From Gordonia namibiensis NBRC 108229 (GTDB taxonomy: Bacteria > Actinomycetota > Actinomycetes > Mycobacteriales > Mycobacteriaceae), in NCBI RefSeq assembly GCF_000298235.1, contig NZ_BAHE01000037.1, forward strand, positions 1 to 64,000: a stretch of DNA of 64,000 bases. The letters are read 5' to 3'. The notes below the pieces were generated by a model. The model did not search any database and had not been told where the DNA came from. It saw only the letters and a list, made by a program, of their open reading frames with translations. Each line of letters starts with the position of its first letter. Position 1 is the first letter of the stretch. Made by a program: the position numbers and the translations under genes. This document shows, one piece after another, positions 47,201 through 55,873 of this stretch.

Positions 47201-50200
47201 TCGTCGTCCCGATCTCCGGTGCGGCCGTGCGTATCCCGCTCCTCGCCGGTCTCGGTGTGCGCGACGGTGGATCGCCGGTCGTCGGACTCGACGAGGCCGC
47301 CGGGGCGATGACCGAGATCCTCACGGTCGCCGCGGGCGGCGCGCTCGCCGAGGTGACCGACGGCACCGCGACCACCACCATCACCTGGCAGCCCGACTCG
47401 GTGGCCGACCACGCGTCGGTGACCGGCTTCTCCCTGCCCGCGCACCTGCGTCCGACCACCCCGACCGAGCCTTTCGGCTTCGCCGTCCCCGACACCCTGG
47501 TCGGCGCCTGCTGGCCCAGCGTGTTCAGTGTCATCGGTGCCGCCCGTACCGAGACCGGTGCGCCGGTCGTCGAGGGTCTGCTCGACCTGGTCCACCTCGA
47601 CCACGCGATCGCCCTCACCGGTGAGATCCCCACGGAGACCGCCGAACTGACGGTGACCGCCCGTACCGGTGCGGTGCGCGACTCCGACGTCGGCCGTGTC
47701 GTCGAGGTCTCGGTCGAGATCGCCGGACCCGCCGGACCGATCGCCACCCTCGAGGAACGCTTCGCGATCCGCGGACGCCTCGGGGCCGCCGAGCTCACCG
47801 ACCCGCCCCGGGCGGGCGGTGCCCCGAAGGCCGAGCAGTCGGCCACCCGCAAGCTGCTCCGTTCGGCAACCATCACCGCGCCGAACCGTATGCACGGCTT
47901 CGCCGTCGTCTCCGGTGACCGCAACCCGATCCACACCGACGCCTCGGCGGCCAAGCTCGCCGGACTCGGTGACCCGATCGTGCACGGCATGTGGCTGTCG
48001 GCCGCCGCTCAGCAGGTCGTCACCGCGACCGACTCGAAGAACCCGACCCCGTCGCCGCGACCGCTGATCGGCTGGACCGCACGCTATCTGGGCATGGTCC
48101 GCCTCGGCGACACCATCACCGTGCGCGTCGACCGCGTGGGCCTCGACAACGGCCGCGAGGTCGTCGAGGTGAGCGCCAAGGTCGGCGACAACCTCGTCAT
48201 GAGCGCCACCGGCCTCCTGGCCGCCCCGCGCACCGTCTACGCGTTCCCGGGGCAGGGCATCCAGTCCAAGGGCATGGGCCTCGACGCCCGGTCGCGCTCC
48301 AAGGCCGCCCGCAAGATCTGGGACCGCGCCGACACGCACACCCGCAAGGCGCTCGGCTTCTCGATCCTGGCCGTCGTGCGGGACAACCCGACGACTCTCG
48401 TCGCCAACGGCACCACCTACAACCACCCCGACGGTGTGCTGTACCTGACGCAGTTCACGCAGGTCGCCATGGCGACCCTCGGTGTCGCGCAGATCGCCGA
48501 ACTCAAGGAGGCCGGCGGCTTCGTCGAGGGCGCCATCACCTGTGGCCACTCGGTCGGTGAGTACAACGCTCTCGCCGCCTGCGCCGGCGTGCTGCCGCTC
48601 GAGGCCGTCCTCGAGGTCGTGTTCCAGCGCGGCGAGGCCATGCACCACCTGGTTCCGCGAGATGAGCTGGGACGCAGCGACTACCGCATGGCCGCGATCC
48701 GGCCGAGCCAGTTCGGTCTCGCCGACGCCGACGTCACCGGATTCGTCTCCGATCTCGGTGCAGAGATCGGCGAGTTCCTCGAGGTCGTCAACCTCAACCT
48801 GCTCGGTTCGCAGTACGCGATCGCCGGCACGGTCCGCGGCCTGGAGCACCTCGAGGCCGAGATCGACCGTCGCCGTGCCGAGTTCGGTGGCAAGCGGGCG
48901 TTCATCCTCATCCCGGGCATCGACGTCCCGTTCCACTCCAGCGTCCTGCGCGCCGGTGTGCCGGAGTTCCGCGGCAAGCTCGAGGAGCTGCTGCCCGCCG
49001 ACATCGACATCGACATCCTGATCGGCCGGTACATCCCGAACCTGGTGCCGCGCCTGTTCAACCTCGGACGTGACTTCGTGGAGGAGATCGCGGCGCTCGT
49101 GCCGTCCGATCCGCTGAACGAGGTCCTCGCCGACTGGGACACCTGGACCGCCAAGCCCACCGAGCTGGCCCGCGTTCTCCTGATCGAGCTCCTCGCCTGG
49201 CAGTTCGCCAGCCCGGTCCGCTGGATCGAGACCCAGGACCTGCTGTTCAGCGGCCCGGAGCGTGACGGCCTCGCCGTGCAGCGCTTCGTCGAGATCGGTC
49301 TGAAGGGTGCCCCGACCCTGACCGGCCTGGCCAACAACACCCTCAAGCTCGACGACTACGCCTCGGCCACCACCGAGGTGGTGAACGTCGAACGCGATTC
49401 CGACGTGATCCTGGCCAAGGACGCCGGCCACGAGCCGGAAGAGGACGAGATCGCCGCTCCCGCGGAGTCGGCCGCCGCGCCGGCGGAGGCTGCTCCCGCC
49501 GCGGCGGCACCGGCTCCGGCTGCCGCTCCGGCGGCTCCCGCGGGCGGCCCGCGTCCCGACGACATCGCGTTCACCCCGTCGGATGCGGTGAAGTCCGTGA
49601 TCGCGCTGTGGACCAAGATGCGCGTCGACCAGATCGGTGCGGCCGACACCATCGAGGCGCTGTGTGACGGTGTGTCCTCACGCCGCAACCAGCTGCTGCT
49701 CGACATCGGTGGCGAGCTCGGACTCGGTGCCATCGATGGTGCGGCTGAGGCCGACATGGTCGCGCTGTCGTCGACCGTCGAGACCCTCGCTCGCGGCTAC
49801 CGTCCGCTGGGTGCGGTGCTCACCGATGCGGTCAGCGACCAGGTCCGCAAGGTCCTCGGCCCGCTGGGCAAGCGCCAGAACTACATCACCGACCGCGTCA
49901 GCTCCGTCTGGCAGCTCGGCCCCGGCTGGGGACTGCACACGACCGTCGCGCTCGCCCTGGGTACCCGGGACGGCGCCTCGGTCCGCGGTGAGGCATTGGG
50001 CAACCTGCTCGACGGCCCGGTCGCCAACGCCGACGCGCTCGATGCGCTGATCGACAAGGCGGTCACCGCCGTGGGTGCCGAGAAGGGCATCGCGGTCGGC
50101 AAGCCCGCAGCCGAATCCGGCGGTGGCGCAACGGTCGACGCGGCTGCTCTCGGCGAGTTCACCGAACAGATCACCGGTCGGTCGGGTGCGCTCGCGTCGG

Positions 50201-53200
50201 CGGCGTACACCGTGCTGGAGAAGCTGGGCCTCAGCGAGGTCGCCGACCTCGCCGAGGCCGCGGCCGATCCCAACGCCGAACTGGCCGAACTGGTCAGCGC
50301 CGAACTCGGATCGGACTGGGCGCGCACCGTCGCACCGGCGTTCGACGACGCCAAGGTCGTCCTCATCGACGACCGGTGGGCAACCGCCCGTGAGGATCTC
50401 GTCCGTCTCTGGCTGACCGATGAGGACGAGCTCGACGCCGACTTCGAGAAGCTCGTCGGCGGGTTCGCCGGCGCCGGGGACACCGTCGCCGAACACGCCA
50501 CCTGGTGGCAGGGCAAGGCCCTCGCGAACGGAAACGCCGTGCACACCCGTGTCTTCGGCGCGATCGCACACGCCGCCGAGAACCCCGAGAAGGGGATCTA
50601 CAGCCGCGAGATCGCTGTCGTCACCGGTGCCAGCAAGGGCTCGATCGCCGCAGGTGTGGTGGCCGGACTCCTCGCCGGCGGTGCGACCGTCATCGCGACC
50701 ACCTCGCGTCTGAACTCCGAGCGCCTCGCCTTCTACAAGAAGCTCTACCGCGAGAACGCCCGCACCGGCGCCGCGCTGTGGATCGCCCCGGCGAACATGG
50801 CGTCGTACACCGACGTCGACGACCTGGTCGAGTGGGTGGCCACGGAGCAGACCGAGAACCTCGGCGGCACGACGGCGGTGGTGAAGCCGGCCATGAAGCC
50901 GACGATGCTGTTCCCGTTCGCCGCCCCGCGGGTGGCCGGCGACCTCACCGACGCCGGCGCTCGCGCCGAGCTGGAGATGAAGGTCCTGCTCTGGTCGGTC
51001 GAGCGTCTCATCGCCGGTCTGGCGGAGGTCCACTCCGACCACGACATCGCGGCCCGCCTGCACGTCGTCCTGCCGGGTTCCCCCAACCGCGGCATGTTCG
51101 GTGGCGACGGCGCCTACGGCGAGAGCAAGGCCGCCCTGGACGCGCTCGTGACCCGCTGGTCGGCCGAGGAGTCGTGGGGTTCGAAGACCACGCTGGCCCA
51201 CGCCCTCATCGGCTGGGTGCGCGGCACCGGACTGATGGGCCACAACGACGGCATGGTCGATGCGGTCGAGGCCGCGGGTGTCCGCACCTGGAGCACCGAG
51301 GAGATGGCCGCCAACCTGTTGACGCTCTGCACCCCCGAGCAGCGTTCGTCCGCGGCGACCGCTCCGGTCCTGGCCGACTTCACCGGCGGGCTCGACGCCT
51401 CGACCGACCTCAAGGCGCTCGCGGCCACCGCCGCAGCGGCTGCCGAGGCCGCCGAGGAGACCGACGAGGCATCGGAAGCGACCACCGTGGCCGCACTCCC
51501 GGCACCCGCCCGCGCACCCCGCGGCATGCGCCCGGAATGGCCGTCGATCGACGCGCGTCCCGAGGACCTGGTGGTCATCGTGGGTGCGGGCGAGCTCGGC
51601 CCCTACGGTTCGGCGCGTACCCGCTTCGAGATGGAGGTCGACGAGAAGCTCTCGGCGGCAGGCGTTCTCGAGCTGGCCTGGAACACCGGTCTGATCCACT
51701 GGGACTCGGCTCCGAAGCCCGGCTGGTACGACACCGAGTCCGGTGATCCGGTGCCGGAGAGCGAGATCGCCGAGCGCTACCACGACGAGGTCGTGTCGCG
51801 GTGCGGCATCCGCCGCTACGCCGACGACGGCGCGATGGTCGACAACACCTCGCCGCTGCTCACCTCGGTGTTCCTCGACGAGGACCTGACCTTCACGGTC
51901 AACTCCGAGGCCGAGGCCCGTGCGTTCGCGAGTGCCAACCCCGAGAAGACGCGGGTGACGCAGAACCCCGACGGCGACTGGCAGGTCACGCGCCTGGCCG
52001 GCACGGAGATCCGTGTGCCGCGCAAGTTCTCGCTGACCCGCACCGTCGGCGGCCAGATCCCGACCGGCTTCGATCCGACCCGCTGGGGTGTCAGCCCCGA
52101 CATGGTCGAGGCGATCGACCGGGTCGCCCTGTGGAACCTGGTCGCCACCGTCGACGCATTCCTGTCGTCCGGCTTCACGCCGAGCGAGCTGATGCGTTGG
52201 GTGCACCCGGGCCTCGTCGCCAACACCCAGGGCACCGGTATGGGTGGCATGGCCTCGATGCGAGACCTGTACATCAACACCCTGCTCGGTGAGGCCAACG
52301 CCAACGACATCCTGCAGGAGGCCCTGCCGAACATCGTTGCCGCACACGTCGTCCAGTCGTACGTGGGCTCCTACGGCGCGATGATCCACCCGGTCGCGGC
52401 CTGCGCCACGGCAGCGGTGTCGGTCGAGGAGGGCGTCGACAAGATCCGTCTCGGCAAGGCGCTCTTCGCGGTGGCCGGCGGCTTCGACGACCTCGGCATC
52501 GAGGGCATCGTCGGCTTCGGCGCGATGTCGGCGACCGCGGACTCGGCGAAGATGACCGCCCGCGGTATCGACGACCGCCGGTTCTCGCGGGCCAACGACC
52601 GCCGACGCGGCGGGTTCGTGGAGTCCGCCGGCGGTGGCACGATCCTGCTCGCCCGCGGCGACGTCGCGGCGCAGATGGGTCTGCCGGTCCTCGGTGTGGT
52701 GGCGTGGGCGCAGAGCTTCGGCGACGGCGTGCACACCTCGATCCCGGCTCCGGGTCTCGGTGCCCTGGGCGCCGCCCGCGGCGCGCTGTACTCGCCGCTG
52801 GCCAACGCCCTGAACTCGCTCGGTGTCACCGCCGACGACGTCGCGCTGGTGTCCAAGCACGACACCTCGACGAAGGCCAACGATCCCAACGAGTCCGAGC
52901 TGCACGAACGCCTCGCGGAGGCGATCGGACGTAACAAGGGCGCGCCGCTGTTCGTGGTCTCGCAGAAGTCGCTCACCGGTCACGCCAAGGGCGGCGCCGC
53001 AGCCTTCCAGCTGATCGGCCTGTGCCAGATGCTCCGCGACGGCGTCATCCCGCCGAACCGCAGCCTCGACTGCGTCGACGAGAAGATGAAGGAGTACCCG
53101 CACCTGGTGTGGCCGCGCGAGACGCTGCAGCTGGGGGAGCGGTTCCCGCTCAAGGCCGGCCTGCTGACCAGCCTCGGCTTCGGCCACGTGTCCGGTCTCA

Positions 53201-53475
53201 TCGCGGTCGTCCATCCGGAGGCCTTCATCGCCTCCCTGGCACCCGAGGAGCGGGAGACCTACCGCAAGCGTGCCGATGAGCGTGCGCGCCTGGGCAGCCA
53301 GCGCTTCCTGCAGTCGATCTGCGGTGGCGAGCCGGCCTACCAGCGTCCGCCGAACCGTCGCTTCGACGAGTCGGTCGACGAGCACGACGCCGAGGCGGGC
53401 ATGCTGCTCGATCCGTCGGTGCGCCTCGACGAAGCGGACGTGTACGGCCCCGCTCCGGTTCCGGGAACCCGGTGA
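44221..53475 (+). CDS. fas: Type I fatty acid synthase
   Basis: Single-chain FAS-I of 3,084 residues (M. tuberculosis Fas is about 3,070) making C16-C26 acyl-CoAs and primers for mycolate synthesis. Domains in order: acetyltransferase S148 (GHSQG), enoyl reductase (from ~415, LAGMTPTTVDP), hot-dog dehydratase (~1220-1265, GDRNPIHTDAS), malonyl/palmitoyl transferase S1444 (GHSVGEY), Ala/Pro linker (~1740-1780), ACP with S1819 aligning to the phosphopantetheine Ser, ketoreductase (TGASKGS, 2135-2141) and ketosynthase C2728, H2880, H2921. All catalytic residues are present. GTG 44221 has AGGAG 5 bases upstream. It overlaps acpS by 4 bases. Confidence 0.97.
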   Translation: MTVDQFRTGSQGAANAERPTATLIDRLAQGEPYAISFGGQGGAWLPTLAELVVDADLEHRIAGIVEAAERLVAPVADDLVVARADGFHPLAWVHAHDAGEEVPTETALADFTLSGPGVLLTQLAAVEALRKQGLDTASIPPSAVIGHSQGSLATDAVGAEGNAAEAGQGLLLAVAHLIGAAGSLIARRRGLGTTTDGTPMLAVNNVTPARVDEVLAQYRASLPESDLATAPVVSIKNSRNALVLSGAPRHLAGFVALCERIAAAEADERKRKLTGGAPFAPKFDHLQVSVAFHHPNMAEAVELVGEWADRCGIDRELATRHAHDILVAHVDWVSSVDEVVAGGARWILDFGPGDIATRLSASLVRGQGVGLVPAALRVGQRNLFSPGGVPEVGTPWSQFAPTLVELPDGRTVVETAFTRLTGRSPMLLAGMTPTTVDPAIVAAAANAGHWAELAGGGQVTEDIFARNIATLTDLLEPGREAQFNALFLDPYLWKLQLGGKRLVQKARAQGAPLDGVIVSAGIPELEDAVALVDEFVEAGLRFVAFKPGTVEQIRSVVRIANEVPQHPIIVQIEGGRAGGHHSWEDLDDLLLATYGELRARPNVVICVGGGVGTPERASEYLTGVWSTGYGYPMMPLDGILIGTAAMATKEATTTPEVKQLLVDTAGIDEWIGAGHATAGMASGRSQLGADIHEVDNTASRCGRLLDEVAGDAEAVAARRDEIIAAMANTAKPYFGDVAEMTYREWLDRYATLAVGDANGDQHPWADITWQQRFVEMLQRTEARMHPQDSGPIPTMFAELSATDDPHAAIDALGSVYREIDTDILHPADVAFFLELCRTPGKPVNFVPVIDKDVRRWWRSDSLWQAHDARYGADAVCVIPGPVAVAGITRVDEPVGELLDRFEAQVVTDLLTAGVRSVEVASRHRAGLVEDAGVLSAVLESDDVSWAGRIVPSPVALLGDRAAWSVVAPERAEHEPTGAVIEQVGSENGVARFDLVVPISGAAVRIPLLAGLGVRDGGSPVVGLDEAAGAMTEILTVAAGGALAEVTDGTATTTITWQPDSVADHASVTGFSLPAHLRPTTPTEPFGFAVPDTLVGACWPSVFSVIGAARTETGAPVVEGLLDLVHLDHAIALTGEIPTETAELTVTARTGAVRDSDVGRVVEVSVEIAGPAGPIATLEERFAIRGRLGAAELTDPPRAGGAPKAEQSATRKLLRSATITAPNRMHGFAVVSGDRNPIHTDASAAKLAGLGDPIVHGMWLSAAAQQVVTATDSKNPTPSPRPLIGWTARYLGMVRLGDTITVRVDRVGLDNGREVVEVSAKVGDNLVMSATGLLAAPRTVYAFPGQGIQSKGMGLDARSRSKAARKIWDRADTHTRKALGFSILAVVRDNPTTLVANGTTYNHPDGVLYLTQFTQVAMATLGVAQIAELKEAGGFVEGAITCGHSVGEYNALAACAGVLPLEAVLEVVFQRGEAMHHLVPRDELGRSDYRMAAIRPSQFGLADADVTGFVSDLGAEIGEFLEVVNLNLLGSQYAIAGTVRGLEHLEAEIDRRRAEFGGKRAFILIPGIDVPFHSSVLRAGVPEFRGKLEELLPADIDIDILIGRYIPNLVPRLFNLGRDFVEEIAALVPSDPLNEVLADWDTWTAKPTELARVLLIELLAWQFASPVRWIETQDLLFSGPERDGLAVQRFVEIGLKGAPTLTGLANNTLKLDDYASATTEVVNVERDSDVILAKDAGHEPEEDEIAAPAESAAAPAEAAPAAAAPAPAAAPAAPAGGPRPDDIAFTPSDAVKSVIALWTKMRVDQIGAADTIEALCDGVSSRRNQLLLDIGGELGLGAIDGAAEADMVALSSTVETLARGYRPLGAVLTDAVSDQVRKVLGPLGKRQNYITDRVSSVWQLGPGWGLHTTVALALGTRDGASVRGEALGNLLDGPVANADALDALIDKAVTAVGAEKGIAVGKPAAESGGGATVDAAALGEFTEQITGRSGALASAAYTVLEKLGLSEVADLAEAAADPNAELAELVSAELGSDWARTVAPAFDDAKVVLIDDRWATAREDLVRLWLTDEDELDADFEKLVGGFAGAGDTVAEHATWWQGKALANGNAVHTRVFGAIAHAAENPEKGIYSREIAVVTGASKGSIAAGVVAGLLAGGATVIATTSRLNSERLAFYKKLYRENARTGAALWIAPANMASYTDVDDLVEWVATEQTENLGGTTAVVKPAMKPTMLFPFAAPRVAGDLTDAGARAELEMKVLLWSVERLIAGLAEVHSDHDIAARLHVVLPGSPNRGMFGGDGAYGESKAALDALVTRWSAEESWGSKTTLAHALIGWVRGTGLMGHNDGMVDAVEAAGVRTWSTEEMAANLLTLCTPEQRSSAATAPVLADFTGGLDASTDLKALAATAAAAAEAAEETDEASEATTVAALPAPARAPRGMRPEWPSIDARPEDLVVIVGAGELGPYGSARTRFEMEVDEKLSAAGVLELAWNTGLIHWDSAPKPGWYDTESGDPVPESEIAERYHDEVVSRCGIRRYADDGAMVDNTSPLLTSVFLDEDLTFTVNSEAEARAFASANPEKTRVTQNPDGDWQVTRLAGTEIRVPRKFSLTRTVGGQIPTGFDPTRWGVSPDMVEAIDRVALWNLVATVDAFLSSGFTPSELMRWVHPGLVANTQGTGMGGMASMRDLYINTLLGEANANDILQEALPNIVAAHVVQSYVGSYGAMIHPVAACATAAVSVEEGVDKIRLGKALFAVAGGFDDLGIEGIVGFGAMSATADSAKMTARGIDDRRFSRANDRRRGGFVESAGGGTILLARGDVAAQMGLPVLGVVAWAQSFGDGVHTSIPAPGLGALGAARGALYSPLANALNSLGVTADDVALVSKHDTSTKANDPNESELHERLAEAIGRNKGAPLFVVSQKSLTGHAKGGAAAFQLIGLCQMLRDGVIPPNRSLDCVDEKMKEYPHLVWPRETLQLGERFPLKAGLLTSLGFGHVSGLIAVVHPEAFIASLAPEERETYRKRADERARLGSQRFLQSICGGEPAYQRPPNRRFDESVDEHDAEAGMLLDPSVRLDEADVYGPAPVPGTR

Positions 53476-53906
53476 CCGCAGCGGATTCGAGCGGTGAGGC
53501 GAGACCGGAAGAGATGAGCGTTCTCGGAGTGGGCATCGACATCGTGTCGATCCCGGAGTTCGCCGAGCAGCTCCGGCAGCCGGGTACGACGTTCGCCGAC
53601 CGGTTCACGGTCGGCGAGCGCCGGGACTCGGCTGCCGGAACCGGCGACGACGCGCGACATCTCGCCGCGCGCTGGGCGGCGAAGGAAGCCGTCGTGAAAG
53701 CGTGGTCGGTGAGCCGGTTCTCGCGGTCCCCACTGCTGCCGCTGATCCGGCACAGCGACATCGAGGTCGTCACCGACAACTGGGGCAGGCCGGCGATCCG
53801 GCTGTCCGGCGAGATCGGAAATCATCTGCGCGACACCGTCGTCCACGTGTCCCTGACACACGACGGGGACACCGCGGCGGCAGTCGCCATCCTCGAGGGC
53901 CGTTAG
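53472..53906 (+). CDS. acpS: Holo-ACP synthase
   Basis: Transfers phosphopantetheine from CoA to the FAS-I ACP. 144 residues from the GTG that overlaps the fas stop; an inner ATG at 53514 (MSVLGVGIDIVSIPEF) would give the usual ~130-residue enzyme and starts at the conserved block, so the true start could be either. GVGIDIVSIPEF and RWAAKEAVVKAWS carry the Mg-binding Asp and Glu. Co-transcription with fas matches Rv2524c-Rv2523c. Confidence 0.94.
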   Translation: MTAADSSGEARPEEMSVLGVGIDIVSIPEFAEQLRQPGTTFADRFTVGERRDSAAGTGDDARHLAARWAAKEAVVKAWSVSRFSRSPLLPLIRHSDIEVVTDNWGRPAIRLSGEIGNHLRDTVVHVSLTHDGDTAAAVAILEGR

Positions 53907-53930
53907 GCCCGAAACCCGCAGCGACGATCC

Positions 53931-54557
53931 TCAGACCGTCGTCGACTCCTCGAGCAGCAGATAGCCCGCGAGCATCCGCTTGAGTTCGGCGACGGTCTCC
54001 TCGTGGTCGTGGCCGTCCTGCACCGAGAAGCTGAGCAACGAGTACGCCGTGTGGACCAGCACCTGCGACATCATCTCGCGCCGTTCACGCTGAGAAGGCG
54101 TGAGCGGCGCGAGAATACGTGCGACCTGCTCGGCGAGGACGCGTTCGTTCTCCGACGCCGTCGCACGCGTGGCGGGCGTCGACTGCACGGCCAGCCACAC
54201 CGCACGACGTGACGGGTCGGTGCGCCAGAGTGCCGCGAGGTGGTCGAGGAACTTCTCGAGCAGGCTGGGCCACTCGAGGGAGGGCACCTCGGTGGCGAAC
54301 GCGGTCAGCTCCTCGCGGACGTCGACGGTGTCCTGCCGGTCGAGTTCGCAGACGATGACGTACTTGTTGGCGAAGTACTGGTACAGCGTCCCGATCGGGA
54401 CCTCGGCGCGGGCCGCGATCTCCTCACACGTCAGCGATTCGAAACCGACGTCGATCAGCAGCTCGCGTGCCGCCTCGAGCATCGCCTGGAACTTGCGCTT
54501 GCTTCGTTCCTGCGTTGGCCGCTTGCGCGGCATCAGCGGTTCGGCGGACTCGGCCAT
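53931..54557 (-). CDS. TetR family regulator
   Basis: 208 residues. The N-terminal helix-turn-helix is typical: SKRKFQAMLEAARELLIDVGF, then EEIAARAEVPIGTLYQYFANK. The C-terminal ligand domain is unassigned. It lies in the Rv2522c region between acpS and bcp. ATG 54557 leaves 13 bases to the bcp stop, so it is probably read from the bcp promoter; ATG 54533 is an alternative start. No palindrome next to it stands out. Confidence 0.85.
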   Translation of the reverse strand: MAESAEPLMPRKRPTQERSKRKFQAMLEAARELLIDVGFESLTCEEIAARAEVPIGTLYQYFANKYVIVCELDRQDTVDVREELTAFATEVPSLEWPSLLEKFLDHLAALWRTDPSRRAVWLAVQSTPATRATASENERVLAEQVARILAPLTPSQRERREMMSQVLVHTAYSLLSFSVQDGHDHEETVAELKRMLAGYLLLEESTTV

Positions 54558-54570
54558 CGGCGGACAGATC

Positions 54571-55062
54571 TCAGACGGACAGGTCGCGGCGCAGCTTGGC
54601 CACGTGACCGGTGGCGCGGACGTTGTACTGCGCGAGCGCGATGGTCCCGTCGGTGTCCACGAGGAATGTGGAGCGGATGACACCGGTGACGGTCTTGCCG
54701 TACATCTTCTTCTCGCCGAAGGCGCCCCACTCGGTGAGCACCTTCTTCTCGGGGTCGCTCAACAGCGGGAAGGTCAGCCCTTCCTTCTCGACGAACTTGG
54801 CCAGCTTGGCGGGCTTGTCGGGCGAGATGCCCAGCACCGTCAGGCCGGCGTCGTTCAGCTCGGCGAGATTGTCACGAAAATCACACGCCTGCTTGGTGCA
54901 GCCGGGCGTCGATGCCGCCGGGTAGAAGTAGACGATGACCTTCTGGCCGGCGTAGTCGGACAACGACACCGGATTCTCGTTCGCGTCGGGCAGGGTGAAC
55001 GCGGGTGCGCGATCACCGACGGACAAACGCTGTGCCTCCACCGGGGGAGTGACCTCTGCCAT
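54571..55062 (-). CDS. bcp: Thioredoxin-dependent thiol peroxidase (BCP/PrxQ)
   Basis: Atypical 2-Cys peroxiredoxin of 163 residues that reduces hydroperoxides. Peroxidatic C55 and resolving C60 are five apart (PGCTKQAC), the PrxQ-alpha arrangement, and the PxxxT-x-x-C loop is intact (PAASTPGC). YPA and WGAFGEKKMYG are further family blocks. ATG 55062 is preceded by TAGCCT at 7 bases. Position Rv2521. Confidence 0.94.
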   Translation of the reverse strand: MAEVTPPVEAQRLSVGDRAPAFTLPDANENPVSLSDYAGQKVIVYFYPAASTPGCTKQACDFRDNLAELNDAGLTVLGISPDKPAKLAKFVEKEGLTFPLLSDPEKKVLTEWGAFGEKKMYGKTVTGVIRSTFLVDTDGTIALAQYNVRATGHVAKLRRDLSV

Positions 55063-55069
55063 GACAGCA

Positions 55070-55075
55070 AGGCTA
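55070..55075 (-). promoter_or_regulatory. Putative leaderless -10 (TAGCCT) for bcp
   Basis: Minus-strand TAGCCT, 7 bases, then ATG 55062. GCATG-GTCA-CATGC at 55078-55091 overlaps the region just upstream and could be a small operator. Confidence 0.5.
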
Positions 55076-55211
55076 GTGCATGGTCACATGCCGCGACGGG
55101 AGGATGTCGTAGCATCGAACCGCCGCCGTCTGGCGGCGATCTGACAGTCGATGACTACGCGTGAGCAGTGACGACGCGTAACCAGAGCGAGAAGCGCCGG
55201 AAGGATGCAAC

Positions 55212-55433
55212 GTGGCCGGAGACACCGAACGTATCGAGCAGGAGATCGCCAAGGCCCGTGAGGACCTTGCCAGCACGCTCGACGCGCTCGCCGAACGTGC
55301 CAACCCGCAGCGCCTCGCCGACGACGCCAAGTCCAAGGCACTGGCGACGCTGCAGAAGCCTGCTGTCATGTACTCCATCGCCGGCGTGGGGGCGCTCGTG
55401 CTGGTGCTCGTGGTCCGCAAGATCACGAGCTGA
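55212..55433 (+). CDS. DUF3618 small membrane protein
   Basis: 73 residues, position of Rv2520c. The N-terminal two-thirds is an amphipathic helix (IEQEIAKAREDLASTLDALAER) and the C-terminus a single transmembrane segment (VMYSIAGVGALVLVLVV) with a short basic end. Such proteins are tail-anchored; function is unknown. GTG start with GGAAGGA about 7 bases upstream. Confidence 0.88.
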   Translation: MAGDTERIEQEIAKAREDLASTLDALAERANPQRLADDAKSKALATLQKPAVMYSIAGVGALVLVLVVRKITS

Positions 55434-55502
55434 CCCAGGCCGGTGTCGGCACCGGCGGGACGCACGGCTCAAACCCGCGCAAACCCGCTCCGACCAGGCG
55501 AT

Positions 55503-55530
55503 TTCACAACTGGGGATGGTGTCATGTAAT
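55503..55530 (+). promoter_or_regulatory. Putative promoter of tRNA-Lys
   Basis: TTCACA (55503-55508), 16 bases, TGTAAT (55525-55530), about 45 bases before the tRNA. Confidence 0.5.
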
Positions 55531-55575
55531 GTTCCTTCTCGCCGCCGGGAGGTACTCCGGAGGCGAAAAAGGCAA

Positions 55576-55648
<73 letters not shown>

Positions 55649-55656
55649 CAAAGGCT

Positions 55657-55692
55657 CACAAGACGCCTCGCAGGAATGCGAGGCGTCTTGTG
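55657..55692 (+). terminator. Perfect 16-bp hairpin after tRNA-Lys
   Basis: CACAAGACGCCTCGCA, loop GGAA, exact complement. It lies 8 bases past the tRNA. Confidence 0.9.
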
Positions 55693-55873
55693 GCATATCA
55701 GGGTTTGGAGCGCAGGGGCCTTCAGGCCGGTGTCGGGGGCGGTGTGCAGGACACGCGCCGAACGCATGACACGTAGCGGAGCTCACAGACCGGGTTCTCG
55801 TACACTGGTGCGAGATTCGGGGAGGCAGTCGGCCGACCAGTCATCAGAGTCGGTCGGGACAGGCGGGAGAGAG